Both the position numbers and the translations under genes were made by a program. A DNA stretch of 24,890 bases from Botryllus schlosseri (taxonomy: Eukaryota; Chordata; Ascidiacea; Stolidobranchia; Styelidae): assembly GCA_000444245.1 (NCBI GenBank), contig ATSW01007435.1, positions 1-24,890 of the forward strand, written 5' to 3'. Below are positions 13,201-19,983 of this stretch, in pieces; positions within the stretch are counted from its first letter, which is position 1; every line of letters begins with the position of its first letter. Below the pieces are notes generated by a model. It made no database searches and was not told the DNA's origin. It worked only from the letters and a program-made list of their open reading frames with translations.

Positions 13201-16200
13201 CGAGGCCTTACGCAAACACGTCGACAAGACTCATAACGGCAACCCAAACGCGTTACCCCCAGACGACCTTGAAGAGGGCGACAACGCGAGGCAAGCGTCA
13301 TTCTCGGAGAACGAAAGTCGCGGGCCATCGGCAGGTGGGCTCTCGTTGTGACTTTCCGCTGCATAATGGATGGGTATCTCAAATACAGTTATCTAGTTAA
13401 AGGACACCGTGGCGTGTTGATAGATGTGGGTTTCCGAATGAGGATTGATATTGCTGTGGACATATATCCTTCTCTTGGCCTGTGTTGATTATTTTGGTAA
13501 GCACATAGATCAGGGATGGTCAACCTGCGGGCGTCGAAGGTAAATTATGCCGCCGTCCACACATAATTCAATTAATATGTCTTGGTGGCCGTTAACATGC
13601 AAATTGAATTTACGAATTGACTCCCGAATTTTTGAGAGATTTTAATTAATCTTGAAATTTTCTTCGCCACGTATCAACTTGGAATCGTGTGTTCCTCGCG
13701 AAAGAAATTTGTGTCTGGTACGTTTGGGCGATTCCATTATCTTTTCACTTGCCCTAAATTTTCGAAGACGCCATTTCTTTAACCCTACCACCGAATTTAA
13801 TCACTTTGGCTGAGAAAGGATAAATATTTGCTACTAACATGACTACTCGTGGTTTCGGTGCGTATAGCAAGCAGATATGAATAAATAGATTAGTCCGGAG
13901 TTCACCTGAAATGGACATGGACAGTTTAATATGTAGACCTATATGGCTACCCCTGACATAAATGGTTAAAGTAGTTATTGTTGATACTCACGTAGAACTA
14001 AAAGTAACGTCACAGATTTCTACTGTAATACAAGTAGGAGTAGCGTAAGTATTCCGAGCCTAGTTCTGCCTCAAAAAATTAAAACTGCTAAGAAGAAATA
14101 GTCCAAAATCATAGCCTCTTGAGGAATTAATGCAAGTACAGTAGTCAAAACATAATCGGGCCTGGGCTACATCAAAAAGTACTTCGTTGCTGACCACCTC
14201 TGGGTAAACTGTAGAATATAATCTCCACTCTTTGCGATATTTCCACCAAGTTTGCTAATTTCGTTTGGAAGACACCTTAGAATTTGTGTAACTACTCTGG
14301 AATTTTTTAAAGCCAGGGGTACCAATCTGAATTGTCTCACTGATCTATGTTCTTTGAATGATGCATCATTAACAGTACTCAGACTTGTTTATGGTAGTAG
14401 GTATGAGGTAGGTGAAGCGTTTTAATCGGGACACCCCTGCATAGAATTTGTGACAACTGCTCTTTCAGCACGTTTCTAGGCAATAAATAAAGTGATTGTG
14501 TAGTATCTTTGTTTGCTGCTGGTTCAATGTTAGCTGAAATATCGGAAGCTTGATTTCTTTATTGATTTTTAGGAATCATGTGGATTTTGCTGCAGATTAG
14601 CATGGATTGAGAATATAGTATGAAAATTTGAAAACGCTGCTCTAAATGTAGAAGAGTACAATCCTTTGCCGTGTAGGGGGCCCAGGGTTGTAACCAAGTC
14701 ACATGGCTCCGAGTCACAAGTCAATCTCTTTTTTATAGTTTTGACTCGAGTCAAGTCGAGTCATTTTCACTTCACCACGGATTCAAGTCCGAGTCCAAGT
14801 CATCGAGAAGCGTGTCGAGTCCGAGTCGTGGCATTATGACTCGAGTCCGAGTCCAAGTCATGGTGTTGACCGCTCAGTTTCCAGTCAAAGTCTTGTTAAA
14901 CCCATTTTTTGTAACTCTGTTTGGTGATATCGAATACTTCGCATTTATAATATGCTAATTTTCCTCACTTTTAGCAGTTCCTGGTCGCATTTTCAAGTAC
15001 CAGTACCAATACACGAAAACCCAAGAGTGTGGTTACTTCACTTCTCTTTGAAATTACAATGAAATATCGGTCTTTGCCCTCTGAGTCTCGAGTCATATGA
15101 CTTGGTTCGAGTCATGCACAATGACTCGAGTCCAAGTCGAGTCAGAACACGGATTTACTCGAGTCGAGTCATTTTGGTATTTTCAGAAAATGACTCGAGT
15201 CAAGTCCAGTCATCAGAAAATCGTGACTCGAGTCGGACTCGAGTCGAGTCATGACTCGAGTCATTACAACCCTGAGGGGGCCTATTACGATTGGAATGCG
15301 GTCGTGCGCTATCTATGCAATCGAAATGTGGCCTTGAAGAGCAAAAAGGTTGACCACGCCTGTTCCAAGTTGAGGTTCCCTATGTTGCATAGGCCTTGAA
15401 GTACGTTGTGTAAATCACTTCGGCATTGGTATAAGGTTGGAAAATATTGATGAAAACGTATTTCAAGCCCCTGTCCTACTGTTCCCACAATGGGTATTTG
15501 TGTGTTGCAGGTAAATTAGTCTAACCGACAGGAAAGTTTTTGTCATATCAACATCGAGCCGTGTTTTAGATACCGACGAAAGCTCGCTGTCATCAAACAC
15601 GCAATGGCCGATCGCGCCACCCGCCCCCGACCAGGCCAAACCAAACGTAATCGCCCGAAATCCGAACGTGCCACCTCCGAATCCTTACCAGCCTGGTGGC
15701 CAGCCTCAAATCAACTCCGATCCAAGATACCGGCAAACTCCAGGACCTGACGAAGTCGAGAAGAGACCGCCTTCCATACCTCAAACTCAAACGACCATGC
15801 ACAGTATTGCTCCGAACGACGGGAAATTCAACCGGCACCCGTACACGAACGCTCTGCAGCAAGATAGTCGCACCCCGAATGCTGCGGTCGATGTTAAAAA
15901 CACAGACGTGTTCGTAGACACTGTAGCAGCCGGGAATGCGACCGAACCGCAATCTGTGTCGGAGGCTTTCTCGATGGCGATGAGGACTTTGTCAGAGTAT
16001 GATTACGAGTCCTCTGATCTCGACCGGTTCACCGAATTTCTTGACCCTGCTGCCGCACACCGACCGTACCAATTCGTACACGGCGACTTGTCGTTTTCCG
16101 CGGGACTCGAACCGGAAACGCACGGCGTCAACGGGGACCGTTACGTCGCATCAGTCAGAACGCAGCGAAATTTTTTAGTGACAATGCCCCTTCCCCCCGA

Positions 16201-19200
16201 CGCGACGACTGCTGGGTGTCTCCCGACAACTGGGGAGCCCCGGCGGCCGTTGCCGCAACAACAGGGGGGTGGGGGCGGGGTTGAAGTCCCCAATGTCGAT
16301 GCCTACGACGGCCGCATTTCAGGCCGAGCGAAAGTGAATGATGCGCCGTCCCGTTTTCGTAATTTGGGGCCTGGGAAGAATAAGGCTGCCCCGGGGCAGG
16401 CTGACGCGGGGCAAGGGAGCGTGGACCTGTCTTGCAACGTGTGCGAGACTGAATATGAGGTGGGCGGTGTTTGGATGATGTTATAGTGCAGTGGTTTTTA
16501 AGCATTGATTTAAAGATTCCGTGCAGCAATCTTCAAATTGAGATTTTACTTTTTTGACTAAAATTATTCAATCTCTGGATTTTTTATGATGTATCAGTGT
16601 TGGGTTTGAACGAATGTGGCAGTTGTTATAAATAGAGCAGGAGGCGAGGATTAGGGTACTCGAATTTGAAAAGCTATTTGATCAAGTGGATTACTGGGTG
16701 GAAGTATGTACTGTCTGTCATTACCAGACCCACCGGCTACCCCTAACTGTTAAGTAATCCTATATTGATAAGAATGGGTCGCCATCTTTGCGACCCCCCA
16801 CCAGTAAAAATGAATATATTGGAATAGTACCTGCCACCAATAGACACTCATGCCTGGTCGCCGGGGTGAACTGTGCTCACCTGCTCCTGGGTTTTGTGCG
16901 GTGGGACTTGAACTCAGGCCTGCTGATTGCAACATCAGTGCCTTCACCACTGAGCTACAGTGGCTGACTGTCATTTTGAGCTCCATTTGTCATCCCTTTT
17001 TCTACATCCATCTATCACAAAGGATTCAAATATATCAGTTCCGTTTTCCACGATCAGCTATCCATTTTCAATAGAGTATTGGCGTCTCTTTTGCAGATCA
17101 TAGACGACCTGATGTCTCACATCGAAGTCGTTCACCTGAAGGTGAATCCCGAAGAGTGCTGCATTTGCAAAAAGCGTTTTTCCCAGGCCGGCAACGTGAA
17201 GAGGCACATCCGATTCGTTCATCTCCGCGAGAGGCCTTTCCGGTGCATGGACTGTTCGTGCACTTTTGACAGGTGAGTTATCGCTTGAATTCGTCAGCGT
17301 GCAGTCTTTATTCAAGCCCCGAGAAATCCACTTCTCTAGGATTTTATTTCACACTGTCAGCACTACTGGAATTAGATCAATTCTAATCATGGTATATTGT
17401 CGCTGGAAAACCAACATATTTCACTAAAAATTCATGCTACTTACCAACTTGAAACCCAGTTAAAACGAAAGATCTATGTCCAAATAGAGATGGAAATGAA
17501 AAATTCAAAAATACAAAAAGTGGACATAACACAGTTTGGTTTTCCAGAGATGATATATTCATATCTCCTATTGTGCAGTACTGTGATTGTGACTCTGAGC
17601 GTTTATGTGTATATTAGAATGCTTATGACAATTAATATTTATCTATGTATGCCTCCAGGCAACATCTTCTAATTACACTTTCACCATTTTACAGCAGCCC
17701 ATACATATTACAAATACCAGACTACTGTTGTGTAATTGTGAATACATTCTCACAAAATTGAGTTGTTACTTTCTCAAACGTCGTCAGGATGTATTCCGTG
17801 ATATGCTAATCATTGCACCATCGCAGGCTGTGCTACTTGCAAAGGCACATGCGCACGCACCTCCAGTGGAACGAGGAGAACCAGGAGTTCAACCCGCTGA
17901 AGCCGTGCTGCTGCCCGGAATGCGGGAAACGATGCCTGACGGCGCATCACCTGCGCGGCCACATGCAGCGGAAGCACTTTGCCAAAAACAAGCGCAACTA
18001 TGCTCAGTTTCTCGCCAAGTACGGCCACCTGGAAGCACTCGGAAACGGGCCTGGCGCGCTCGCGTCGCAGCGGGGAAAACGCGGACGGAAAAAGAAAAAG
18101 GCGGATGCCGGTGACGCTCCTTGCATCCGAGGCAAAGCGAAAGAACAACGTAAGTCTATTTTTTCGGGGATGTAAATTTGATTTGTTTTTCGAAGCGGGT
18201 TCATGTGATAGGTCACTAGTGTTAGTCGGCTGATATTCAATATTCTAGCACAAGATTTGCTTTTCTTATGTGAATGGCACTTCAATGGTGGGCATGGCAC
18301 TTCTAAATATTTGACCTGGGCACTGTAACTGTGGGTATTGTGAACTGCCTAAACTTTATCGAGAGGCAACTGTGGATGTGTTTTTTGTGTGTTTCACTCT
18401 CTGATTGGCTGACGACTGGACTAAAGATAAGATTGTGGATGTAGTTTGATGATTTACATTTATTGTTTCAATGCAGCACCTCATTCTTCACCAATGCCGC
18501 TCTCTTCAAGCGAAAGCCAACCACTGTCAAATTACGGAAACTACCAACACTCGGTAAGAATGCAACTTATTTCGATTAGGATTAGGAATAAAATTTGGAC
18601 TAGTATTTGCAAGTGCTTAGTGAATTTATCCCGGTAGATTCCTATCCAGTGTGAACTCTGGTCTTACACTGTTGTGGTGCACTTTAGATTTGGTCTAGTA
18701 GGTTTTTAGCGATCAGTTTTTTATGGCGAAATAATGTGTGCTGATGAAATTCTGACGTAAAATATTTTTGGATCAATCGATTTTGGGTCAATTCTTGAAC
18801 GCTAAATCGTCCAAAAACGCTTGTAGCTCTTCTTTTTTCGTCCCATACTCTGCATTTTAGAAATCACACTGTACCGACAAGATACACCATTTTCAGTTCA
18901 CGACGTTTACAGTTATTCAAATGTTGCACCAAATCTCACAGACGGCACTGCCACAGTGCTCATAACCATGTTGACAACCCCCTCAACCCCACAGATAAAA
19001 ATCCAACTTGAACCATTAATAAGTATGACTGTAATTTTTGTTATACGTTAATTACATTCGTTTGCAAGATGTCATTTTACATTAAATATCCATTCCTGCC
19101 TTAACAGAATCTTCAAATCAAAGCACCAGTCTACGATTTGCCTCGGGACAACTTTGCAAGCGATGATCATCAGTCTCCTCAACAGGTTTATGCTCCTCAC

Positions 19201-19875
19201 CCAGAATATCATAACACACCTCCTGCTAGCCGGCCAAACACACGGTCTCCGGGCGTTATCAGTTTTGCTGTCGAACCTGCCGTGCGTTCGCACCAGAATG
19301 TTTCGAATTACGATGTGTCTTCACAATATATTTGGCAAAGTACTGTCTCGACCGGTGACGCCGTCGGTTCATCGGAAAAAGTTTTGAGGCCACCCGAAAC
19401 CAGTGGGCATCTGAAATCGAAAGAAATTCTGCTTCCGTTCCGGTGCCAACGCTGCGTTTTCAAGCGGTTTCGCACCCTGGCGATGTTGAGAAGTCATATG
19501 TCGCTGTACCACGGTAGATCTTTGATAAAGCATATGTGTCGTCTGTGCGGTGCTAGTTTCGCAAACAAAGGGGCTTTGACTGCACACCGGGCGAAGAAAC
19601 ACCGGGACTGCGGCGTCGGCGGTGCCAAGCGACACACCGACTGCAAGGCATCTGCCAGCGCGAATTTTTCTGCCAATGGAACGTCGGATTTGTCTCAAAA
19701 GCAGTACCAACACGGTCGTGTTGCCCCGGCTTTCTATGGCTCCAGCGAGAACAGCATGAATTTCTTTTCGTATGACCCTAATTCGCCCGGCATGGTGCCT
19801 TCGCCGAATCTGGACGCCTTGTACGTGAATTCGAAGCATAACATTACCACGTCGAGGCCCTTGATACTTACTTAG
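1171..19875 (+). CDS. Multi-C2H2 zinc-finger protein, 12 coding exons, 1234 aa (whole gene)
   Basis: The coding sequence is the join of 1171-1215, 2221-2386, 6252-6341, 7075-7700, 9758-9927, 10858-11040, 13144-13334, 15570-16459, 17097-17272, 17827-18149, 18477-18553 and 19108-19875. All introns are GT-AG, codon phase matches at each junction, and the total is 3705 nt. Eleven C2H2 fingers start at residues 304, 333, 364, 405, 436, 779, 808, 837, 875, 1092 and 1123. Four are split by introns and become canonical only after splicing, which strongly supports the model. The finger 1-2 and 7-8 linkers are seven residues with proline in the TGEKP position, typical of DNA-binding tandems. A basic run near 928-937 could be a nuclear localisation signal. 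It is likely a nuclear transcription regulator; no SET, BTB or KRAB domain is seen. The ortholog is not recognised. Confidence 0.9.
1216..2220 (+). other. Intron 1
   Basis: The intron runs from donor GTAAGT to acceptor TCAATTACAG. The sequence is AT-rich with a short ATT-rich run near 1929-1940. I see no gene, RNA or recognisable mobile element in it. Confidence 0.7.
2221..2386 (+). CDS. Coding exon 2: Pro/Ser-rich, residues 16-70
   Basis: The exon starts after acceptor TTACAG and ends at CAG/GTACTG with one nucleotide left over. The peptide is rich in proline, serine and histidine with no folded domain visible, in keeping with the disordered N-terminus continued in exons 3 and 4. The frame joins exon 1 at phase 0 and exon 3 at phase 1 without a stop. 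Confidence 0.78.
2387..6251 (+). other. Intron 2 (3.9 kb), plain
   Basis: This is the longest intron, AT-rich throughout. Short open frames on both strands lack motifs and codon bias. I see no transposase fragment, tRNA or tandem array. Regulatory elements cannot be excluded but none can be pointed out. Confidence 0.65.
6252..6341 (+). CDS. Coding exon 3: residues 71-100
   Basis: The exon begins after acceptor CCTTTGACAG and ends at CAG/GTTGTT, a weaker donor than the others. It enters in phase 1 (completing codon 71) and leaves in phase 1. The peptide is polar and rich in Tyr, His and Gly with no domain. An internal ATG at 6260 could serve as an alternative start if transcription began downstream of exon 2. 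Confidence 0.78.
6342..7074 (+). other. Intron 3
   Basis: The intron is AT-rich and closed by acceptor TAACCCGCAG. Nothing recognisable lies inside it. Confidence 0.7.
7075..7700 (+). CDS. Coding exon 4: disordered Pro/Tyr/Gln-rich region and first half of finger 1
   Basis: The exon encodes residues 101-309. Most is low-complexity: Pro/Tyr-rich around 130-155, Asn/Gln/Met-rich around 240-275, then a proline-rich stretch with short polyproline runs and a small basic patch (GKGKSRSNK). The last residues, YQCPKCVK, supply the cysteine pair (304, 307) of finger 1, and the finger is completed only by exon 5. The donor is AAG/GTGTGT in phase 0. The exon is much more GC- and CpG-rich than its introns. 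Reading on past the donor runs into intronic sequence and soon a stop. Confidence 0.92.
7811..8280 (+). mobile_element. hAT DNA transposon remnant (transposase C-terminus and 3' end)
   Basis: An open frame from about 7811 to the stop at 8089-8091 encodes the C-terminal dimerisation region of a hAT transposase. The diagnostic block LFGSTYICEQTFSTMK is at 7894-7941, followed by a diverged KINK...L...H...LLR segment typical of the hAT C-terminal domain. The 3' end of the element is probably at 8280, where GGGGAAGTTGTCCACCCTTG resembles hAT termini. No matching 5' end lies between it and the exon 4 donor, so the copy is 5'-truncated and lacks the catalytic core. It sits in intron 4 in the gene's orientation. 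Confidence 0.78.
8281..9049. other. Intron 4, middle part, unassigned
   Basis: AT-rich sequence between two hAT remnants. The minus strand has an open frame of 93 codons at 8283-8564 with no recognised domain. It may be chance or a fragment of an unidentified repeat. Nothing else is supported. Confidence 0.4.
9050..9733 (+). mobile_element. Decayed hAT element, SCAND3/ZBED-like transposase remnant
   Basis: The left end CAGTAGTTACCAAACT (9050-9065) and the right end, read as its reverse complement CAGTGCTTCCCAACCT (9718-9733), match at 12 of 16 positions and resemble hAT termini. Inside, 9244-9336 encodes DNPFESYEPRNLF followed by EEEQLIDLRND, the NPF...EQLIDLRND signature seen in SCAND3/ZBED-type hAT transposase relatives. 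The frame ends at a TGA and the rest of the transposase cannot be followed, so the copy is internally deleted and heavily mutated. Flanking 8-mers do not match, so no target duplication is visible. The right end lies 24 bp before exon 5. Confidence 0.72.
9758..9927 (+). CDS. Coding exon 5: rest of finger 1, finger 2, start of finger 3
   Basis: The exon encodes residues 310-365 plus two nucleotides. VFRRGDHLKRHLLSVH completes finger 1 (Cys304, Cys307, His320, His325). A seven-residue linker with proline (DHEHPYQ) leads to finger 2 (Cys333, Cys336, His349, His354). The first cysteine of finger 3 is at 364. The acceptor ends in AAG, less usual than CAG or TAG, and its pyrimidine tract is weak. 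The donor is GAG/GTGAGC in phase 2. Confidence 0.93.
9928..10158 (+). other. Intron 5, left part
   Basis: Short intronic stretch between the exon 5 donor and the recognisable part of the palindrome-rich element. The last part (about 10130-10158) may be a strongly diverged continuation of that element. Confidence 0.5.
10159..10657 (-). mobile_element. Palindrome-rich nonautonomous hAT-like element, copy A (one end lost)
   Basis: This copy aligns along its length with the reverse complement of the intact copy at 14683-15274. Shared words include GAGGAAAATTAGCATATT and CTTGAAAATGCGACCAG. One end is preserved at 10657 (CCAACCCTG on the plus strand). The other terminal repeat and its neighbouring palindromes are missing or unrecognisable, so no target duplication can be shown. 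It carries GACTCGAGTC at 10186-10195 and 10588-10597, and a perfect 16-bp palindrome GACTCGAGCTCGAGTC at 10213-10228. Strand is given relative to copy B. Confidence 0.85.
10858..11040 (+). CDS. Coding exon 6: rest of finger 3, finger 4
   Basis: The exon encodes residues 366-426 plus two nucleotides. It begins after TCTTGTCGCAG. The junction codon AG/A gives Arg366 and the next codon is the second cysteine of finger 3 (Cys364, Cys367, His380, His385). Finger 4 is Cys405, Cys408, His421, His426. The 19-residue spacer between fingers 3 and 4 is polar and much longer than a canonical linker. The donor is CAG/GTGGGT in phase 2. Confidence 0.93.
11041..13143 (+). other. Intron 6 (2.1 kb)
   Basis: AT-rich intron closed by acceptor GCGTCCTTCAG. 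A tRNA A-box-like word lies at 11367-11377 but has no matching B box or cloverleaf. I see no coding or mobile element that can be defended. Confidence 0.6.
13144..13334 (+). CDS. Coding exon 7: finger 5 and start of hinge
   Basis: The exon encodes residues 427-490 plus one nucleotide. Finger 5 is Cys436, Cys439, His452, His457 with the classical GKSF and hydrophobic-Leu spacing. An acidic, Asn/Ser-rich tail begins the hinge that continues in exon 8. The donor is CAG/GTGGGC in phase 1. Confidence 0.93.
13335..13510 (+). other. Intron 7, left part
   Basis: Short intronic stretch before the hAT-derived block. Nothing recognisable. Confidence 0.5.
14314..14439. mobile_element. Possible short hAT-like MITE
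   Basis: The ends CAGGGGT (14314) and ACCCCTG (14433-14439) form a 7-bp inverted repeat of hAT type 126 bp apart. Flanking bases do not form a target duplication. A partly matching direct repeat (TAGAATTTGTG) lies outside on both sides at about 14279 and 14442. Tentative. Confidence 0.3.
14675..15282. repeat. 8-bp target-site duplication AGGGGGCC around copy B
   Basis: AGGGGGCC at 14675-14682 directly precedes the element and is repeated exactly at 15275-15282 directly after it. Eight base pairs is the target-duplication length of hAT elements. Confidence 0.9.
14683..15274 (+). mobile_element. Palindrome-rich nonautonomous hAT-like element, copy B (intact, 592 bp)
   Basis: The element begins CAGGGTTGTAA and ends TTACAACCCTG, perfect 11-bp terminal inverted repeats starting with the CAGGG common in hAT elements. 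It is flanked by an exact 8-bp target duplication. There is no transposase frame, so it must have been moved by an enzyme from elsewhere. Both subterminal regions are packed with GACTCGAGTC and related words such as GACTTGGACTCG. Perfect copies start at 14743, 14838, 15123, 15192, 15225, 15236 and 15253. The centre (about 14870-15080) is ordinary AT-rich sequence. It lies in intron 7 inside older hAT debris. Confidence 0.92.
15570..16459 (+). CDS. Coding exon 8: long disordered hinge and first half of finger 6
   Basis: The exon encodes residues 491-787. The acceptor CGTGTTTTAG at 15569 is the only nearby one that avoids a stop; two upstream AG sites at about 15510 and 15531 both run into stops. 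The exon is GC- and CpG-rich. Its product is low-complexity: Pro/Asn/Gln-rich near the start, an acidic Ser/Tyr/Asp stretch around 630-650, a QQQGGGGG run, then a basic Gly/Ala-rich stretch. It ends CNVCETEYE, giving Cys779 and Cys782 of finger 6. The donor is GAG/GTGGGC in phase 0. Confidence 0.92.
16460..16722 (+). other. Intron 8, left part
   Basis: AT-rich intronic sequence up to the SINE. The last bases, CTGTCTGTCATT at 16711-16722, form the left target-site repeat of that element. Nothing else is seen. Confidence 0.6.
16723..16963 (-). mobile_element. tRNA-derived SINE
   Basis: On the minus strand the element starts GCCACTGTAGCTCAGTGG. It has a tRNA-like A box (TGTAGCTCAGTGG, plus-strand 16947-16959) and B box (GAGTTCAAGTCCC, plus-strand 16903-16915) spaced as in a tRNA. 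The acceptor and T stems do not pair, so it is not a tRNA gene. The non-tRNA body contains a perfect 7-bp stem hairpin GGGTCGC/GCGACCC at 16776-16796. Flanks CTGTCTGTCATT (16711-16722) and CTGACTGTCATT (16964-16975) match at 11 of 12 positions and fit a target-site duplication. It is antisense to the host gene. Confidence 0.75.
17097..17272 (+). CDS. Coding exon 9: rest of finger 6, finger 7, first half of finger 8
   Basis: The exon encodes residues 788-845 plus two nucleotides. It follows acceptor CTCTTTTGCAG. It completes finger 6 (Cys779, Cys782, His795, His800), carries finger 7 (Cys808, Cys811, His824, His829), then the canonical-length linker LRERPFR and the cysteines 837 and 840 of finger 8. 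Finger 6 has an atypical acidic first strand (ETEYE) and may not bind DNA. The donor is CAG/GTGAGT in phase 2. Confidence 0.93.
17273..17826 (+). other. Intron 9
   Basis: AT-rich intron closed by CACCATCGCAG. A 91-codon open frame inside it has no motif and is taken as chance. Confidence 0.7.
17827..18149 (+). CDS. Coding exon 10: rest of finger 8, finger 9, basic cluster
   Basis: The exon encodes residues 846-953 plus one nucleotide. It completes finger 8 (Cys837, Cys840, His853, His857) and carries finger 9 (Cys875, Cys878, His891, His896), separated by a 17-residue spacer. After finger 9 comes a possibly helical stretch (KRNYAQFLAKYGHLEAL), then a basic run (QRGKRGRKKKK, about 927-937) that could be a nuclear localisation signal or DNA-backbone contact. 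The donor is AAC/GTAAGT in phase 1. Confidence 0.93.
18150..18476 (+). other. Intron 10
   Basis: Short intron with a strong donor, closed by GTTTCAATGCAG. No feature seen. Confidence 0.7.
18477..18553 (+). CDS. Coding exon 11: small Ser/Pro-rich linker exon, residues 954-979
   Basis: A 77-nt exon between GTTTCAATGCAG and TCG/GTAAGA, entering in phase 1 and leaving in phase 0. It encodes a Ser/Pro/Asn-rich linker. Skipping it would join phase 1 to phase 0 and shift the frame of the last exon, so it is probably constitutive. Confidence 0.82.
18554..19107 (+). other. Intron 11
   Basis: AT-rich intron closed by TGCCTTAACAG. No feature seen. Confidence 0.7.
19108..19875 (+). CDS. Coding exon 12: fingers 10 and 11, C-terminus and stop
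   Basis: The exon encodes residues 980-1234 and TAG at 19873-19875. A disordered first part leads to finger 10 (Cys1092, Cys1095, His1109, His1114; 13 instead of 12 residues between cysteine and histidine pairs) and finger 11 (Cys1123, Cys1126, His1139, His1144), separated by an eight-residue linker. The remaining about 90 residues are Ser/Asn/Pro-rich with no domain. Confidence 0.92.
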   Translation, partial: NLQIKAPVYDLPRDNFASDDHQSPQQVYAPHPEYHNTPPASRPNTRSPGVISFAVEPAVRSHQNVSNYDVSSQYIWQSTVSTGDAVGSSEKVLRPPETSGHLKSKEILLPFRCQRCVFKRFRTLAMLRSHMSLYHGRSLIKHMCRLCGASFANKGALTAHRAKKHRDCGVGGAKRHTDCKASASANFSANGTSDLSQKQYQHGRVAPAFYGSSENSMNFFSYDPNSPGMVPSPNLDALYVNSKHNITTSRPLILT

Positions 19876-19983
19876 ACGCGAGAAGTTTGGGCGGAATGTG
19901 CGCATGGATTTAGCACCCTTTCAAATGCTTCATTGACATTCTTTTTAAAAATCCTACGCTGATCAGCATGCTTTTTTCTACGC

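Larger units (their letters stand above)
13511..15362. mobile_element. Old hAT-derived block, interrupted by a younger element
   Basis: The block opens with CAGGGATGGTCAACCT at 13511 and closes with AGGTTGACCACGCCTG at 15347-15362. These are inverted repeats matching at 14 of 16 positions and typical of hAT ends. The sequence just inside the right end (TGTGGCCTTGAAGAGCAAAAAGG at 15327 onward) also looks like a hAT subterminal region. The flanking 8-mers (ACATAGAT and TTCCAAGT) differ, so target duplication is lost or the two ends come from different copies. No transposase frame is left. Further hAT-like ends inside (14314, 14439) suggest a mosaic. Confidence 0.5.

Noticed and set aside
15097-15399. 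Open frame of 100 codons with repeated TRV and SSH residues
   Set aside because: It is produced by the GACTCGAGTC repeats of the mobile element and is not a gene.
15500-15535. Alternative acceptors for exon 8 at about 15510 and 15531
   Set aside because: Both lead to an in-frame stop before reaching the hinge sequence.
15593-15952. Minus-strand open frame of 119 codons
   Set aside because: It is the antisense shadow of coding exon 8.
16890-16966. A functional tRNA gene on the minus strand
   Set aside because: The A and B boxes fit, but the acceptor and T stems do not pair and the anticodon loop is not canonical. It is better explained as the head of a SINE with target duplications.
17728-18114. 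Alternative-frame plus-strand protein of 128 codons
   Set aside because: It overlaps exon 10 in the wrong frame; the correct frame carries fingers 8 and 9.
19369-19905. Minus-strand open frame of 178 codons
   Set aside because: It is the antisense shadow of exon 12, where both zinc fingers are on the plus strand.
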